A stretch of DNA of 64,000 nucleotides, taken from Sinanaerobacter chloroacetimidivorans (GTDB lineage: Bacteria > Bacillota > Clostridia > Peptostreptococcales > Anaerovoracaceae). Positions 1 to 10,121 of the stretch are shown here, in pieces (position 1 is the first letter of the stretch; every line of letters begins with the position of its first letter). Location of the stretch: positions 356,179 through 420,178 of the forward strand of contig NZ_JAGSND010000003.1 in the NCBI RefSeq assembly GCF_018128545.1, read 5' to 3'. A program made the translations under genes and the position numbers. The notes beneath the pieces were generated by a model that was not told the DNA's origin, ran no database searches, and saw only the letters and a list, made by a program, of their open reading frames with translations.

Positions 1-885
1 AATGGCCGAGTACGTATCCGTACCGGAGGAAGAGACCACGTGTGTCGTAAAGGAAGAGTTGTTTCCGCCGCCGTGTTCCGCATGCAATATCATGGAAATG
101 TCCAGAAGCTTCGCTTCCAGTTCCGTATATTCTCCTGTAGGACGAATCATTCTTAAAATGTTTTCTGCAGTAGAGAGCTTGGGATCCGGATAATGCAAAT
201 GTAAACTCTCATTATCGTAATAAGTACGTTTTGCCTGATAGCCGTAAGCGATAAGGGAAGGGAAATAACCAATCAGATTGATAGATTGGCGTAATACGTT
301 GCCTACGGAAACATCATCAGGATTTTCATCATAGGAATACAGGGCAAGAACGCTTCTTGCCAGCTTGTTCATTACATTTTTGCTTGGAGCTGTCAGGATC
401 ATATCCCTTGCAAATCCCATGGGGAGCTCCCGTTTTTCCCCAAGAACAGATTTGAAGACCTCAAGTTCTTTCGGGGTAGGTAATTCTCCAAAGAGCAGGA
501 GATAGCAGGTTTCTTCGTAACCAAAACGGTTGTCTGCCAGGCAATTGTTTACGATATCTTCCACATCGATGCCCCGATAATAAAGCTTTCCGTCTACGGC
601 TACCTTTTCCTTTTTCTCGTTGACTTCATATCCCTGGACATCACCAATTTTCGTAAGCCCAACCACAACTCCGGCTCCATTGGAATCACGAAGTCCCCGT
701 TTTACGTCATATTTTCCGTATAAAGCAGAGTCGATCGCATTATTATGCAACAGCTTCTTGGACATGGTGTTCACAAATTGCAGTTCCAGATTCCGTTTTT
801 GTGCTGCCTGCTCAGGGGTTGCGGATACGTTTCTTTCGCCGGCAAGGGGGCTCATTTTATACTTTCCTATTTTCTTTAATTTCAA
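1..885 (-). CDS. gltA: Citrate synthase, cut by the window edge
   Basis: Condenses acetyl-CoA with oxaloacetate to citrate in the cytoplasm. The first 295 residues are visible; the C-terminus lies left of position 1. The family signature is clear: YRGIDVEDIV (residues 103-112) and the active-site segment HAEHGGGNNSSF (268-279), whose second His (271) is the expected catalytic His. I place the start at a TTG (885) because a perfect AAAGGAGGTG lies about 8 bases upstream; an in-frame ATG at 855 is an alternative without such a site. The gene is transcribed from a promoter near 1400-1428 through a c-di-AMP riboswitch, a terminator and a repeat-containing leader. A 2-methylcitrate synthase role is possible, but no prp genes are in view. 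Confidence 0.9.
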   Translation of the reverse strand, partial: MKLKKIGKYKMSPLAGERNVSATPEQAAQKRNLELQFVNTMSKKLLHNNAIDSALYGKYDVKRGLRDSNGAGVVVGLTKIGDVQGYEVNEKKEKVAVDGKLYYRGIDVEDIVNNCLADNRFGYEETCYLLLFGELPTPKELEVFKSVLGEKRELPMGFARDMILTAPSKNVMNKLARSVLALYSYDENPDDVSVGNVLRQSINLIGYFPSLIAYGYQAKRTYYDNESLHLHYPDPKLSTAENILRMIRPTGEYTELEAKLLDISMILHAEHGGGNNSSFTTHVVSSSGTDTYSAI

Positions 886-901
886 GAGATACACCTCCTT
901 T

Positions 902-1096
902 AATAGCTCGACCAATTTGCGCAGAAAATTGCCATCGAACTTATGCAAAGAAATCACAAATATTCTATTTGTAGATTTCTACTGCGAAATAGCTCGACCA
1001 ATTTGCGCAGAAAATTGCCGTCGGTGGCAAACTTACGCAGAAAATTGCCGTTGGTGGCGAACTTACGCAAGGAAATCGTTGATTTGCAGATTTCCG
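902..1096. repeat. Small structured repeats in the citrate synthase leader
   Basis: A 32-base sequence occurs identically at 902-933 and 988-1019. The second copy leads into a 30-base imperfect tandem repeat (1007-1036 and 1037-1066, two mismatches). Each copy is followed by a short hairpin: GAAATC...GATTTC with an inner ACAAATA/TATTTGT stem (about 950-978) and GGAAATC...GATTTCC (about 1070-1096). A similar hairpin occurs before ilvE (8944-8988). The array sits in the 5' untranslated region, ending just before the Shine-Dalgarno sequence. No convincing ORF is seen in it. Confidence 0.75.
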
Positions 1097-1132
1097 ATGC
1101 CTATTGCCTTCCTTAGTTAGAATTTTCAGTTA

Positions 1133-1169
1133 AATAAAAAGTGACACTGCTTCTACTTACAGTATCACT
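1133..1169 (-). terminator. Intrinsic terminator in the citrate synthase leader
   Basis: Read on the minus strand, AGTGATACTG pairs with CAGTGTCACT (10 pairs, one G-U) around a 10-base loop, followed by TTTTTATTT. It lies directly downstream of the c-di-AMP aptamer and is the likely expression platform. The aptamer's 3' flank carries TCACT, which could pair with the AGTGA of the terminator's 5' arm as an antiterminator (inference). Confidence 0.8.
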
Positions 1170-1214
1170 GAAGAGTAAACACACAATATAACGGGTAAAC
1201 GATTAACCGTTACC

Positions 1215-1375
1215 CAGTGACTCCTCAATGCTTACGAGATTAGCTGACGGGTTCGGACTGAAGAGCTGTCCTACCGATATCTTTTGCTGCGAATCAGCCT
1301 GCGCAATCTGCAAAGCACCGCACTTTTATCGGATGCACCCCAATAATTGGTTCTCCCGTTCTGGATTTCCCAGAC
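1215..1375 (-). promoter_or_regulatory. c-di-AMP riboswitch (ydaO/yuaA type) before citrate synthase
   Basis: The minus strand contains the conserved blocks of the ydaO-yuaA class: GGGAGAACCAA near the 5' side, ATTGGGGTGCATCCG next, and near the 3' side CCGAACCCGTCAGCTAA followed by TCGTAAGC. The block order and spacing match the other copy at 14351-14460. A TATAAT box (1400-1405) and TTGTGT box (1423-1428) lie 17 bases apart just upstream, and an intrinsic terminator lies downstream. The class usually turns expression off when c-di-AMP is bound. Confidence 0.82.
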
Positions 1376-1399
1376 TCAACATTCTAACTGTATTCTCAA

Positions 1400-1428
1400 A
1401 TTATATTACAATTGTTAATAAAACACAA
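1400..1428 (-). promoter_or_regulatory. Sigma-A promoter of the riboswitch/citrate synthase transcript
   Basis: On the minus strand TTGTGT (1423-1428), a 17-base spacer and a perfect TATAAT (1400-1405). It starts transcription a few bases before the aptamer. Confidence 0.7.
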
Positions 1429-1503
1429 GATAGCTGGAAAAATTATTTTTAGACCGAAATACCGCTAAATTGCAGGGTTCCGGCAGAAAACAAACAGATG
1501 TTC

Positions 1504-1532
1504 TTGCATAAACCGGAGACTTGTGATAAAAT
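1504..1532 (+). promoter_or_regulatory. uvrB promoter
   Basis: TTGCAT (1504-1509), a 17-base spacer and TAAAAT (1527-1532), about 30 bases before the uvrB start. I see no LexA/DinR box (CGAAC-N4-GTTCG) nearby, so SOS control is not supported by the sequence. Confidence 0.6.
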
Positions 1533-1564
1533 AGTTACGATATATATGGGAATGAGGCGATGCC

Positions 1565-3541
1565 ATGAATGAGTTTAAAATAGTATCAGAATATAAAATG
1601 ATGGGAGATCAGCCCAGGGCTGTTGAGCAGCTCACGGAAGGGATCCTGAAGGGAGAAAAACATCAGACGCTGCTCGGTGTAACGGGATCAGGCAAGACAT
1701 TTTCCATGGCTAATGTAATTGAGAGAGTGCAGAAACCGACACTGGTGATTTCCCACAATAAAACCCTGGCTGCCCAGCTCTGCGGTGAATTTAAGGAATT
1801 CTTTCCGGAAAATGCGGTAGAGTACTTTGTCAGCTATTATGATTATTACCAGCCGGAGGCCTACGTACCTTCGACGGACACCTATATTGAAAAAGATTCC
1901 GATATCAACGATGAGATAGAAAAGCTGCGCCACTCTGCGACGGCGGCTCTGGCAGAGAGAAAAGATGTGATCATTGTAGCCAGCGTATCCTGCATATACG
2001 GGCTGGGAAGTCCTGTGGACTATGAAAATCAGGTGCTGTCCCTGAGGCCGGGAATGGAGAAAAACAGACATGATATTCTGCGAAAGCTGGTCGATATTCA
2101 ATATACAAGAAATGATTTGGGATTTAACCGGGGGTCTTTCCGGGTGAGGGGAGATATTATCGATGTCTTTCCTGCCGGAGCGGAACATGCGGTAAGAATT
2201 GAGCTATTCGGCGATGAAATTGAAGTCATTAAGGAAATCAACCCCATCACAGGAGAAATCAATGGGATCAGAAACCATGTATCCATATTCCCCGCCTCTC
2301 ACTATGTTACTTCCAAAGAAAACATGGAGCGTGCCATCGATTCGGTTGAATCGGAGCTGGAAGAGAGGCTCAAATGGTTCAAAGACCGGGGAAAGCTTAT
2401 AGAAGCCCAGAGAATAGAGCAAAGAACAAGATATGACATTGAAATGCTGAGGGAAGTGGGAAGCTGCAAGGGGATTGAGAATTATTCCCGGCATATTAAC
2501 GGCCTGCCGGAAGGATGCCGGCCTTATACGCTCATCGACTATTTCCCCAAGGACTTTCTCATTATCATCGATGAGTCCCACGTCATGCTTCCCCAGCTCA
2601 GAGGTATGTATGCCGGAGACCGTTCCAGAAAAACATCACTGGTAGAATATGGATTTCGTCTGCCTTCTGCTCTGGACAACAGACCTTTGGAATTTAAAGA
2701 ATTTGAATCCATGGTAAATCAGGTGGTCTATGTCAGTGCCACGCCGGCAGCTTATGAACGGGAGCATAGCGGTAACGTCATTGCGGAGCAGGTAATTCGG
2801 CCAACCGGTTTGCTGGATCCCGAAATTGAAGTGCGAAAAACCGAAGGACAGATCGATGATCTCATCGGTGAGATCAATAAGGTAACCGCCAGAGGGGAAA
2901 AAGTGCTGGTCACGACTCTGACGAAAAAAATGTCTGAGAGTTTGACGGATTATCTGAAAAATGTGGGTATAAAAGTAAGGTATCTTCACTCCGAGATCGA
3001 GACCTTGGAAAGAATGGAAATCATAAGAGATCTGCGGATCGGCGTCTTTGATGTTCTGGTAGGCATCAATCTGCTGAGAGAAGGGCTCGATATTCCGGAA
3101 GTGTCCCTGGTCACCATACTGGATGCGGACAAGCAGGGGTTCCTGAGAACGGAAACCTCGCTGATACAGACCATAGGACGTGCAGCTCGAAATGTAAACG
3201 GAAGGGTAATCATGTACGCCGACGGAGTCAGTGAAGCTATGGGTAAGGCCATTTCGGAAACAGATCGAAGAAGAAAGATACAAAGACAATATAACGAAAA
3301 ACACGGCATCACTCCGAAAACCATTGAAAAAGCAGTGAGATCGGTAATAGAAGCTACCAGGGTAGCGGAAGAAAGTGATGAATATTATGAAGGAAAGAGT
3401 CCTCTTGAACTGACGAAGAAGGAATTGACAGATTATATCAAGAGACTGGAGAAGGAAATGAAAGATGCTGCGGCAAATCTGCAGTTTGAGCGGGCTGCCC
3501 AGCTGAGAGACCGCATCTTTGAATTTAAGGTGAAGCTTTGA
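1565..3541 (+). CDS. uvrB: Excinuclease ABC subunit B
   Basis: Damage-verification helicase of nucleotide excision repair; receives damaged DNA from UvrA and recruits UvrC. At 658 residues it is full length. It shows the P-loop GVTGSGKT (residues 38-45), the beta-hairpin segment [12 protein letters not shown] (about 90-101) that clamps DNA, the IIIDESHV motif (about 335-342), helicase motifs such as [10 protein letters not shown] and QTIGRAARN, and a C-terminal UVR helix pair for UvrC contact. GAGGCG lies before the ATG. uvrA follows after a short gap, so the two are likely co-transcribed. Confidence 0.98.
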   Translation: MNEFKIVSEYKMMGDQPRAVEQLTEGILKGEKHQTLLGVTGSGKTFSMANVIERVQKPTLVISHNKTLAAQLCGEFKEFFPENAVEYFVSYYDYYQPEAYVPSTDTYIEKDSDINDEIEKLRHSATAALAERKDVIIVASVSCIYGLGSPVDYENQVLSLRPGMEKNRHDILRKLVDIQYTRNDLGFNRGSFRVRGDIIDVFPAGAEHAVRIELFGDEIEVIKEINPITGEINGIRNHVSIFPASHYVTSKENMERAIDSVESELEERLKWFKDRGKLIEAQRIEQRTRYDIEMLREVGSCKGIENYSRHINGLPEGCRPYTLIDYFPKDFLIIIDESHVMLPQLRGMYAGDRSRKTSLVEYGFRLPSALDNRPLEFKEFESMVNQVVYVSATPAAYEREHSGNVIAEQVIRPTGLLDPEIEVRKTEGQIDDLIGEINKVTARGEKVLVTTLTKKMSESLTDYLKNVGIKVRYLHSEIETLERMEIIRDLRIGVFDVLVGINLLREGLDIPEVSLVTILDADKQGFLRTETSLIQTIGRAARNVNGRVIMYADGVSEAMGKAISETDRRRKIQRQYNEKHGITPKTIEKAVRSVIEATRVAEESDEYYEGKSPLELTKKELTDYIKRLEKEMKDAAANLQFERAAQLRDRIFEFKVKL

Positions 3542-3574
3542 TAAAAGACTTCAAAGATGCCAACGGAGGAGCAA

Positions 3575-6418
3575 ATGACAAAAGATATCTTTGTAAAAGG
3601 TGCTAACGAGCACAATTTGAAAAATATAGATGTAAGAATACCAAGGGACAAAATGGTAGTACTCACCGGACTCAGCGGATCGGGGAAGTCATCTCTGGCA
3701 TTCGATACGATCTATGCGGAGGGGCAGCGCCGCTATGTGGAAAGCCTTTCTGCCTATGCAAGACAATTTCTCGGACAAATGGAAAAACCCGATGTTGAGT
3801 ATATTGAGGGCTTATCCCCGGCCATATCCATCGACCAGAAGACGACCAGCAAAAATCCCCGTTCCACTGTAGGGACGGTTACGGAAATCAATGATTACCT
3901 GAGACTACTGTACGCCAGAATCGGCGTCCCGCACTGTCCCGTTTGCGGAAAGGAGATTACCAGCCAGTCTGTGGATCAGATCGTTGATAATCTTATGTCG
4001 CTTCCCGAAGGGACCAGAACCACCATTCTGGCGCCTGTGGTGAGAGAGCGTAAAGGGGAACATGAAAAAATCCTGGAAAGAATTAAAAAGGAAGGCTTCA
4101 CCCGTGCAAGAATCGACGGTGAAATCAAGCAGCTGGGTGAGGATGAAATCAAGCTGGAAAAGACCTACAAACACACCATAGAAATCGTCATTGACCGTAT
4201 CATCATCAAGCCGGACAGCGAAAGCAGGCTGTCGGAATCCATTGAGCTGGCCCTAAACCATGGAGAGGGCCTGATCGTTGCTATGGTTCAAAAACCGGAG
4301 GAAAAGGAGAAAGATCTTCTTTTCAGCACCAAGCTGGCCTGCCCGGATCACGGGATCAGCATTGAAGAGCTGGAACCCAGAATGTTTTCCTTTAACAGTC
4401 CTTTCGGTGCCTGCCCTGTCTGCAACGGGTTGGGTTTTCTCCAGAGAATCGATCCGGATCTTATCATTGCCGAGAAGAGTCTCAGCATTGATGAAGGGGC
4501 ATTGGGCAACATTTTTTCCTCCATGGAATACGGAACCTTTTACCGGCAGATGATAGAGGCCCTGGCAAAAGAACATAAGGTAGATTTGAGTACTCCCTAT
4601 GAAGACCTGCCGGAAAAGTTTAAAAAAGAGCTTTTGTATGGTACAAAGGGCAGGAATTTGCAGTATTACTATGAAAGCAGGAGCAGCGGGTCTCAATCCT
4701 ATCGGAACCACCCCTTTGAAGGTGTGATTAACAATCTGGAAAGACGTTATCAGGAGACAAACTCCGATTATATAAAAGAAAAGATGGAGCAGTTCATGAG
4801 CCAGACTCCTTGTGAAGCCTGCGGAGGAAAGCGGTTAAAACCGGAAGTTCTGGCAGTTACTGTCTCTGGGAAAAACATAGCGGAATTTTCCAATCTTTCT
4901 GTCAGGGAATGCTTGAAATTTGTTGAGAATCTCAAATTAAATCAAAAGGACACCATGATTGCCCATCAGATTCTGAAGGAAATCAAAGCGAGGCTCACTT
5001 TCTTAATTGATGTAGGCCTGAATTATCTGACACTGGCCAGAGCCTCAGGTACCTTATCCGGCGGTGAGTCCCAGCGAATTCGTCTGGCTACCCAGATCGG
5101 ATCCAGCCTGGTAGGCGTACTCTATATTCTGGACGAGCCCAGTATCGGACTCCACCAAAAGGACAATGAAAAGCTGCTGAAAACCCTGCGTAACCTTACG
5201 GATCTGGGAAATACCCTGATCATTGTGGAGCATGACGAGGATACCATGTTCGCTGCGGATCATATTATTGATATCGGTCCCGGGGCAGGTGTACACGGCG
5301 GACATGTCATTGCCGAGGGAAATGTGCATGAGATCATGGCATGCAGGGACTCCATCACCGGGCAGTATTTAACCGGAGAAAAGAAAATTGAAGTTCCGAA
5401 AAAGCGAAGAGAAGGGAATGGAAAATCCATTCAGGTCATCGGCGCTACGGAAAACAATCTGCAAAATATAAACGTAAACTTCCCTCTGGGGCAGTTTGTC
5501 TGCGTAACGGGAGTATCCGGCTCCGGCAAGAGCAGTCTCGTAAATGAGATTTTATATAAGAGCCTGTCTTCAAAGGTCAACCGGTCCAAGGAAAAACCCG
5601 GAAGCTGCAAGGATATCAAAGGAATTGAACATATTGACAAGATCATCAATATCGATCAGTCCCCCATCGGCAGAACGCCAAGATCCAACCCTGCCACCTA
5701 TACCGGCGTGTTTACGCCGATCAGGGATTTATTTTCCCAGCTTCCTGAAGCAAAGGTAAGAGGATACAGCAAGGGCCGATTCAGCTTTAACGTAAAAGGC
5801 GGCAGATGTGAGGCCTGCAGCGGCGACGGCATTATCAAGATTGAAATGCACTTCCTGCCGGATGTTTATGTACCTTGTGAGGTCTGCAAGGGAAAACGCT
5901 ACAATCGGGAAACCCTGGAGGTGAAATACAAGGGCAAGAGTATTTACGATGTACTGGATATGAATGTCACGGAAGCGGTGGAATTCTTTAAGAACATTCC
6001 GAGCATCGCAAGGCAGCTGGAAACTCTGGAGGAAGTAGGCCTTGGCTATATCAAGCTGGGACAGCCTTCCACACAGCTCTCCGGCGGTGAAGCGCAAAGA
6101 ATCAAACTAGCTTCGGAACTATCCAAGAGAAGTACGGGAAAGACCATGTATATCCTGGATGAACCTACCACCGGTCTTCATTTTGCCGACGTAGACAAGC
6201 TGATTCAGGTTCTTTCCAGACTCGTGGATGCAGGGAATTCAGTGGTTGTCATCGAGCATAATCTGGATGTGATCAAAACGGCAGACCACATCATAGATCT
6301 GGGTCCCGATGGAGGAGACCGGGGAGGTCAGATCATTGCCACCGGAGATCCGGAAAAAATCTCCAAAATAAAAGAATCTTATACAGGAGAATTTTTAAAA
6401 AAGGTTTTACAGAAATGA
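3575..6418 (+). CDS. uvrA: Excinuclease ABC subunit A
   Basis: Dimeric ABC-type ATPase that finds bulky DNA lesions and loads UvrB. 947 residues. Visible are the first P-loop GLSGSGKS (32-39), ABC signatures LSGGESQR and LSGGEAQR, and zinc-finger cysteines CPVC near residue 115, the CEACGGKR pair, and CEACSGDG...CEVCKGKR in the second half. I prefer the ATG at 3575 over that at 3557 because GGAGGA lies 5 bases before it and the N-terminus [18 protein letters not shown] matches the family. Confidence 0.98.
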   Translation: MTKDIFVKGANEHNLKNIDVRIPRDKMVVLTGLSGSGKSSLAFDTIYAEGQRRYVESLSAYARQFLGQMEKPDVEYIEGLSPAISIDQKTTSKNPRSTVGTVTEINDYLRLLYARIGVPHCPVCGKEITSQSVDQIVDNLMSLPEGTRTTILAPVVRERKGEHEKILERIKKEGFTRARIDGEIKQLGEDEIKLEKTYKHTIEIVIDRIIIKPDSESRLSESIELALNHGEGLIVAMVQKPEEKEKDLLFSTKLACPDHGISIEELEPRMFSFNSPFGACPVCNGLGFLQRIDPDLIIAEKSLSIDEGALGNIFSSMEYGTFYRQMIEALAKEHKVDLSTPYEDLPEKFKKELLYGTKGRNLQYYYESRSSGSQSYRNHPFEGVINNLERRYQETNSDYIKEKMEQFMSQTPCEACGGKRLKPEVLAVTVSGKNIAEFSNLSVRECLKFVENLKLNQKDTMIAHQILKEIKARLTFLIDVGLNYLTLARASGTLSGGESQRIRLATQIGSSLVGVLYILDEPSIGLHQKDNEKLLKTLRNLTDLGNTLIIVEHDEDTMFAADHIIDIGPGAGVHGGHVIAEGNVHEIMACRDSITGQYLTGEKKIEVPKKRREGNGKSIQVIGATENNLQNINVNFPLGQFVCVTGVSGSGKSSLVNEILYKSLSSKVNRSKEKPGSCKDIKGIEHIDKIINIDQSPIGRTPRSNPATYTGVFTPIRDLFSQLPEAKVRGYSKGRFSFNVKGGRCEACSGDGIIKIEMHFLPDVYVPCEVCKGKRYNRETLEVKYKGKSIYDVLDMNVTEAVEFFKNIPSIARQLETLEEVGLGYIKLGQPSTQLSGGEAQRIKLASELSKRSTGKTMYILDEPTTGLHFADVDKLIQVLSRLVDAGNSVVVIEHNLDVIKTADHIIDLGPDGGDRGGQIIATGDPEKISKIKESYTGEFLKKVLQK

Positions 6419-6460
6419 AAAATCTGGTACAATATAATATTAATTAAACCTAATCAAGAG

Positions 6461-6486
6461 CGGATGATAGTTTTATCATCCGTTTG
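6461..6486 (+). terminator. Terminator after uvrBA
   Basis: CGGATGATA pairs perfectly with TATCATCCG around a GTTT loop, followed by TTTG. The short T-run may allow readthrough into the next gene. The ATG at 6464 lies inside this stem, which argues against its use as a start. Confidence 0.65.
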
Positions 6487-6532
6487 TAGGATTTGCACGC
6501 AGGTTGGCGCTGAAATATTTGGTGGTGAAATT

Positions 6533-7432
6533 TTGGATTCCCAAAAAAGAATTATGTATGCTCTGATGGTATTTTTAATGTTTGCATGGGGATTGGAATA
6601 TATCTTTGCCAAGCATGCATTGGAGACCTTTCAACCAATTACATTATTGTTTTTTAAATATGTCGTCGGCTTTACTGTGGTGCTGCTGATAAAACTGAAA
6701 AAGGATGGAAAAACTATTGTAAGAAAACAGGATATTCCTATATTCCTCCTGTGTTCCATCCTGGGAGAAATCGGCTATTTTTCCTTTGAATATACGGCGA
6801 TGGATTATCTGCCCATATCGTTGATCACCATCGTATTGGCCTTTGTTCCCGCTCTTTCCATTATCATCGACAGAGTTGTGTTTAAAAAGAAGGCAACGCG
6901 AAAGATGGGGATCGGAATTGCGCTTTCTATTTTGGGAATCGCTATGATCATCGGAGTGGACTATCAAATCCTCTTTGAGGGAAGACTGATCGGTTATTTA
7001 CTGGCCTTCGGAGCAGTACTCACATGGAACCTTTATAATTTTATTACGGCTTCGCTGCACGATCATTATGATAGTGCGACTTTAACTTTAAATCAGTTAA
7101 TTTGTACCATATTACTGACCTGGCCATATGCATTGACTCATCTGCCATCGCAGGGAGCAGTGACCGCTTCGGTAATAGGAGGAATTATATATCTCGGAAC
7201 CTTAAGTGCAGGAGTGGGCTTTCTCATCCAGGTAAAGTCCCTTCATATATTAGGTCCCACGACCACATCCATGTTTTCAAACTTCTTACCTATTACGACT
7301 ACCCTTTTCGGGTGGCTATTTTTAGGGGAGACCATTACGATGATCCAGGTTGTCGGAGGTGTTATCGTGATAACCGCGGGTTACATCGTTATTAAAGAAA
7401 AGGGAAAAGCGGAGGAATCATCCAATGATTGA
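6533..7432 (+). CDS. EamA/DMT-family transporter
   Basis: An inner-membrane protein with about ten hydrophobic segments in two EamA halves; the substrate is unknown. The second half has the family-typical run GTLSAGVGFLIQVKSL and ends in a basic cytoplasmic tail. I choose the TTG at 6533 (GGTGGTGAAA upstream) over ATG 6464, which is inside the terminator stem; ATG 6554 is another possibility. 299 residues from the TTG, usual for the family. Its 3' end overlaps the start of pncB by 8 bases, so the two are probably translated together. A role in importing a pyridine precursor is suggested only by this coupling. Confidence 0.85.
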   Translation: MDSQKRIMYALMVFLMFAWGLEYIFAKHALETFQPITLLFFKYVVGFTVVLLIKLKKDGKTIVRKQDIPIFLLCSILGEIGYFSFEYTAMDYLPISLITIVLAFVPALSIIIDRVVFKKKATRKMGIGIALSILGIAMIIGVDYQILFEGRLIGYLLAFGAVLTWNLYNFITASLHDHYDSATLTLNQLICTILLTWPYALTHLPSQGAVTASVIGGIIYLGTLSAGVGFLIQVKSLHILGPTTTSMFSNFLPITTTLFGWLFLGETITMIQVVGGVIVITAGYIVIKEKGKAEESSND

Positions 7433-8855
7433 ACACATTAACATGACCATGCTGACAGACTTTTATGAATTAACTATGGCAAACGGTTATTTCGAAACGG
7501 GAATGTCAAATGACATTGCTTATTTTGACATGTTTTTCAGGAAAATTCCTGACGGAGGCGGCTTCGCCATCGCCGCAGGCCTGGAGCAGATGATTAATTA
7601 CCTGGACAATTTGAAATTTTATGATAGAGATATTGAATATCTAAGAGGGAAAGGCATGTTCAGCGAAGGTTTCTTAGAGTATTTAAGAAACTTCAAGTTT
7701 GAATGTGACGTTTGGGCCATTCCGGAAGGGACCCCAATCTTTCCAGGAGAACCGCTGGTTACGGTCCGAGGGCCTGTTATACAGGCCCAATTCGTAGAAA
7801 CCATTATGCTGCTTGCGATCAACCATCAGAGCCTGATTGCTACCAAGGCAAACCGTATCGTTCGTGCTGCCAAAGGCAGAGGCGTTATGGAGTTTGGTAC
7901 CAGAAGAGCCCACGGCGGTTCGGGAGCAGTTCACGGAGCAAGAGCAGCCTATATCGGCGGCTGCATCGGAACGGCCTGCGCGTTGGCAGAAAGAGATTTC
8001 GATGTGCCGGCATTGGGCACCATGGCACACAGTTGGGTTCAGATGTTCGACAATGAGTATGAAGCATTCAAAACCTATGCTTCCATTTATCCGGAAAACT
8101 GCGTATTGCTGGTAGATACCTACAATGTGATTAGATCCGGGATCCCTAATGCCATAAAAGTATTTAAGGAAATGAAACCGGCAAAGATGGGAATTCGAAT
8201 TGACAGCGGAGACGTTACCTACCTGACTAAGAAGGCCAGAGCCATGCTGGACAAGGCAGGCCTCAAAGAGTGTTCCATCGTTGTTTCCAATTCCATGGAT
8301 GAATATATTATTCGGGATGTTATCGTTCAGGGAGCCTGCATCGATTCCTTCGGAGTGGGTGAAAGGCTGATCACATCAAAATCGGAACCGGTATTTGGTG
8401 GTGTCTATAAACTTGCCGGACTGGAAAAAGACGGAGTCATCATTCCGAAAATGAAGATCAGTGAAAACGTGGAGAAGATTACGAATCCCGGTTTCAAAAC
8501 GGTCTATCGACTCTTTGACAAAGATAGCGACAAAGCCATCGCCGATGTGATTACCCTGGATCATGAGAGCATTCCCGACGGAAGCGAATATGAAATATTC
8601 GATCCGCAGATTGTCTGGAAAAGAAAGAAAATTTCCAATTTCTATGCGAAGAATTTACGGGTACCGATTTTTGACAAGGGAGTCTGTGTCTATAAATCCC
8701 CAAGCATCGGTGAAATCAGGGATTACTGCAAAGCACAGATCGATACTCTCTGGGAAGAAATTTTAAGATTTGAAAACCCCCATGAATATTATGTGGATCT
8801 GTCCAAAGAACTTTGGGAACTGAAGCACAAGCTCATCGAGGAGTATAAAGAGTAG
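7425..8855 (+). CDS. pncB: Nicotinate phosphoribosyltransferase
   Basis: Converts nicotinate, PRPP and ATP to nicotinate mononucleotide, the entry step of NAD salvage. 476 residues. The N-terminus NMTMLTDFYELTMANGYF is diagnostic; further signatures are FGTRRAHGGSGAVHGARAA, the barrel motif VLLVDTYN and RIDSGD. GCGGAGGA precedes the ATG, which lies within the end of the DMT transporter gene. Confidence 0.95.
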   Translation: MIEHINMTMLTDFYELTMANGYFETGMSNDIAYFDMFFRKIPDGGGFAIAAGLEQMINYLDNLKFYDRDIEYLRGKGMFSEGFLEYLRNFKFECDVWAIPEGTPIFPGEPLVTVRGPVIQAQFVETIMLLAINHQSLIATKANRIVRAAKGRGVMEFGTRRAHGGSGAVHGARAAYIGGCIGTACALAERDFDVPALGTMAHSWVQMFDNEYEAFKTYASIYPENCVLLVDTYNVIRSGIPNAIKVFKEMKPAKMGIRIDSGDVTYLTKKARAMLDKAGLKECSIVVSNSMDEYIIRDVIVQGACIDSFGVGERLITSKSEPVFGGVYKLAGLEKDGVIIPKMKISENVEKITNPGFKTVYRLFDKDSDKAIADVITLDHESIPDGSEYEIFDPQIVWKRKKISNFYAKNLRVPIFDKGVCVYKSPSIGEIRDYCKAQIDTLWEEILRFENPHEYYVDLSKELWELKHKLIEEYKE

Positions 8856-8874
8856 ATTACTGCGGCATTCGGTA

Positions 8875-8903
8875 TTGAAATCTTTACAACAAAACCTTAT
8901 AAT
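8875..8903 (+). promoter_or_regulatory. Promoter of the ilv operon
   Basis: TTGAAA (8875-8880), a 17-base spacer and TATAAT (8898-8903). A second TATAAT lies about 15 bases downstream. I see no T-box or leader peptide with branched-chain codons in the roughly 120-base leader. Confidence 0.65.
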
Positions 8904-8943
8904 AAGTTCTTATATAATGAAAAATAAATTTGTTTAAGCAGCT

Positions 8944-8988
8944 GGAATCTGCAAATCTTGTCATCATCAGGCAGGGTTTGTAGATTTC
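8944..8988 (+). repeat. Leader hairpin related to the citrate synthase leader repeats
   Basis: GGAATCTGCAAATC can pair with GGTTTGTAGATTTC (several G-U pairs) around a 17-base loop. It has no following T-run. The arms resemble hairpin sequences at about 960-978 and 1070-1096 (shared TTTGTAGATTTC and ATCTGCAAATC), suggesting a small dispersed repeat family. It lies between promoter and ilvE. Confidence 0.5.
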
Positions 8989-9026
8989 ATTACATAATCG
9001 CCATATAGAAAGGTAAGGTGATCAAC

Positions 9027-10094
9027 ATGAAGTATGAATTCAACATCACAAAGACAACGAGCCCAAAGGAGAAACCCAACCCGGATACGCTGGAGTTTGG
9101 AACCTTATTTACAGACCACATGTTTGTCATGAATTATACGGAAGGCAAGGGCTGGCATGATGGAAGGATCGTCCCTTACGGGCCTGTCACTTTGGAACCG
9201 GCAGCTGCGGTTTTCCATTATGCGCAGGAGATGTTTGAAGGCTTAAAGGCCTATAAATCAAAGGAGGGTGACATTCTTTTATTCCGCCCGGACAAAAATG
9301 CGGAAAGAACGAACAGAACCAACGAGAGAATGTGTATCCCCCTGATCGATGAAGAACTTTATGTGGAAGCCATCAAGGCATTGGTACATGTTGATTCCGA
9401 CTGGATCCCGCAGAAGGAAGGAACTTCTTTATATATCAGACCTTTTATTATTGCCAGTGAGCCGTTTTTAGGTGTAAGAGCATCAAGAGAATATCTCTTT
9501 ATGATCATTCTCTCCCCTGTGGGCCCCTATTACAAAGGCGGTCTTGCACCGACAAAGATCTTTGTCGAGGATGAGTATGTTAGAGCCACTCCCGGAGGAA
9601 CCGGATTTGCCAAAATCGGAGGAAACTATGCGGCAGGTCTCAAATCACAGGAAAAAGCCCATGACAAGGGCTATTCCCAGGTGCTGTGGCTGGACGGTGC
9701 AGAACGAAAATATGTGGAGGAGATCGGAACTTCCAATGCGTTTTTCGTCATCGATAATGAAATCATCACAGCTCCGCTGGAGGGAACCATCCTGCCGGGA
9801 ATTACAAGAGACTCCGTCATTCAGCTGTTAAAATCCTGGGGCATGAAGGTATCGGAAAGAAGGATCACCATCGAAGATGTCTTCAAGGCCTACGAGGAAG
9901 GAAAGCTTTCCGAAGTATTTGCTTCGGGAACGGCAGCGGTAATATCACCGGTCGGAGAATTGTGCTGGAAGGATCGAAAGATCACCATCCATGACAATCA
10001 GATCGGTACCCTTTCACAGAAAATATATGATACCCTTTCCGGCATTCAATTAGGAAAGCTGGAGGATCCATTCGGTTGGACGGTAAAGGTTTAG
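9027..10094 (+). CDS. ilvE: Branched-chain amino acid aminotransferase
   Basis: PLP enzyme that exchanges amino groups between glutamate and the 2-oxo acids of Val, Leu and Ile. 355 residues, fold type IV. Motifs: VFHYAQEMFEGLKAYK, FIIASEPFLGV, the Lys-bearing GGNYAAGLKSQ segment and EIGTSNAFFV, then GTILPGITRDSV. The ATG at 9027 is chosen because AGGTAAGGTG (9011-9020) is its ribosome binding site; the GTG at 9018 lies within that site. First gene of the operon with ilvB and two small subunits. Confidence 0.95.
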   Translation: MKYEFNITKTTSPKEKPNPDTLEFGTLFTDHMFVMNYTEGKGWHDGRIVPYGPVTLEPAAAVFHYAQEMFEGLKAYKSKEGDILLFRPDKNAERTNRTNERMCIPLIDEELYVEAIKALVHVDSDWIPQKEGTSLYIRPFIIASEPFLGVRASREYLFMIILSPVGPYYKGGLAPTKIFVEDEYVRATPGGTGFAKIGGNYAAGLKSQEKAHDKGYSQVLWLDGAERKYVEEIGTSNAFFVIDNEIITAPLEGTILPGITRDSVIQLLKSWGMKVSERRITIEDVFKAYEEGKLSEVFASGTAAVISPVGELCWKDRKITIHDNQIGTLSQKIYDTLSGIQLGKLEDPFGWTVKV

Positions 10095-10121
10095 CCCCAA
10101 GACTTGACAAGGAGAAGAACT

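Noticed and set aside
620..1452. Plus-strand frames opposite citrate synthase and in the riboswitch region
   Set aside because: They are shadows of the minus-strand gene, the repeats and the aptamer; no ribosome site or family pattern.
1440..1565. LexA/DinR box before uvrB
   Set aside because: No CGAAC-N4-GTTCG-like match was found in the upstream region.
8904..9026. T-box or branched-chain leader peptide before ilvE
   Set aside because: No T-box core sequence, no terminator T-run and no small frame rich in Ile, Leu or Val codons.
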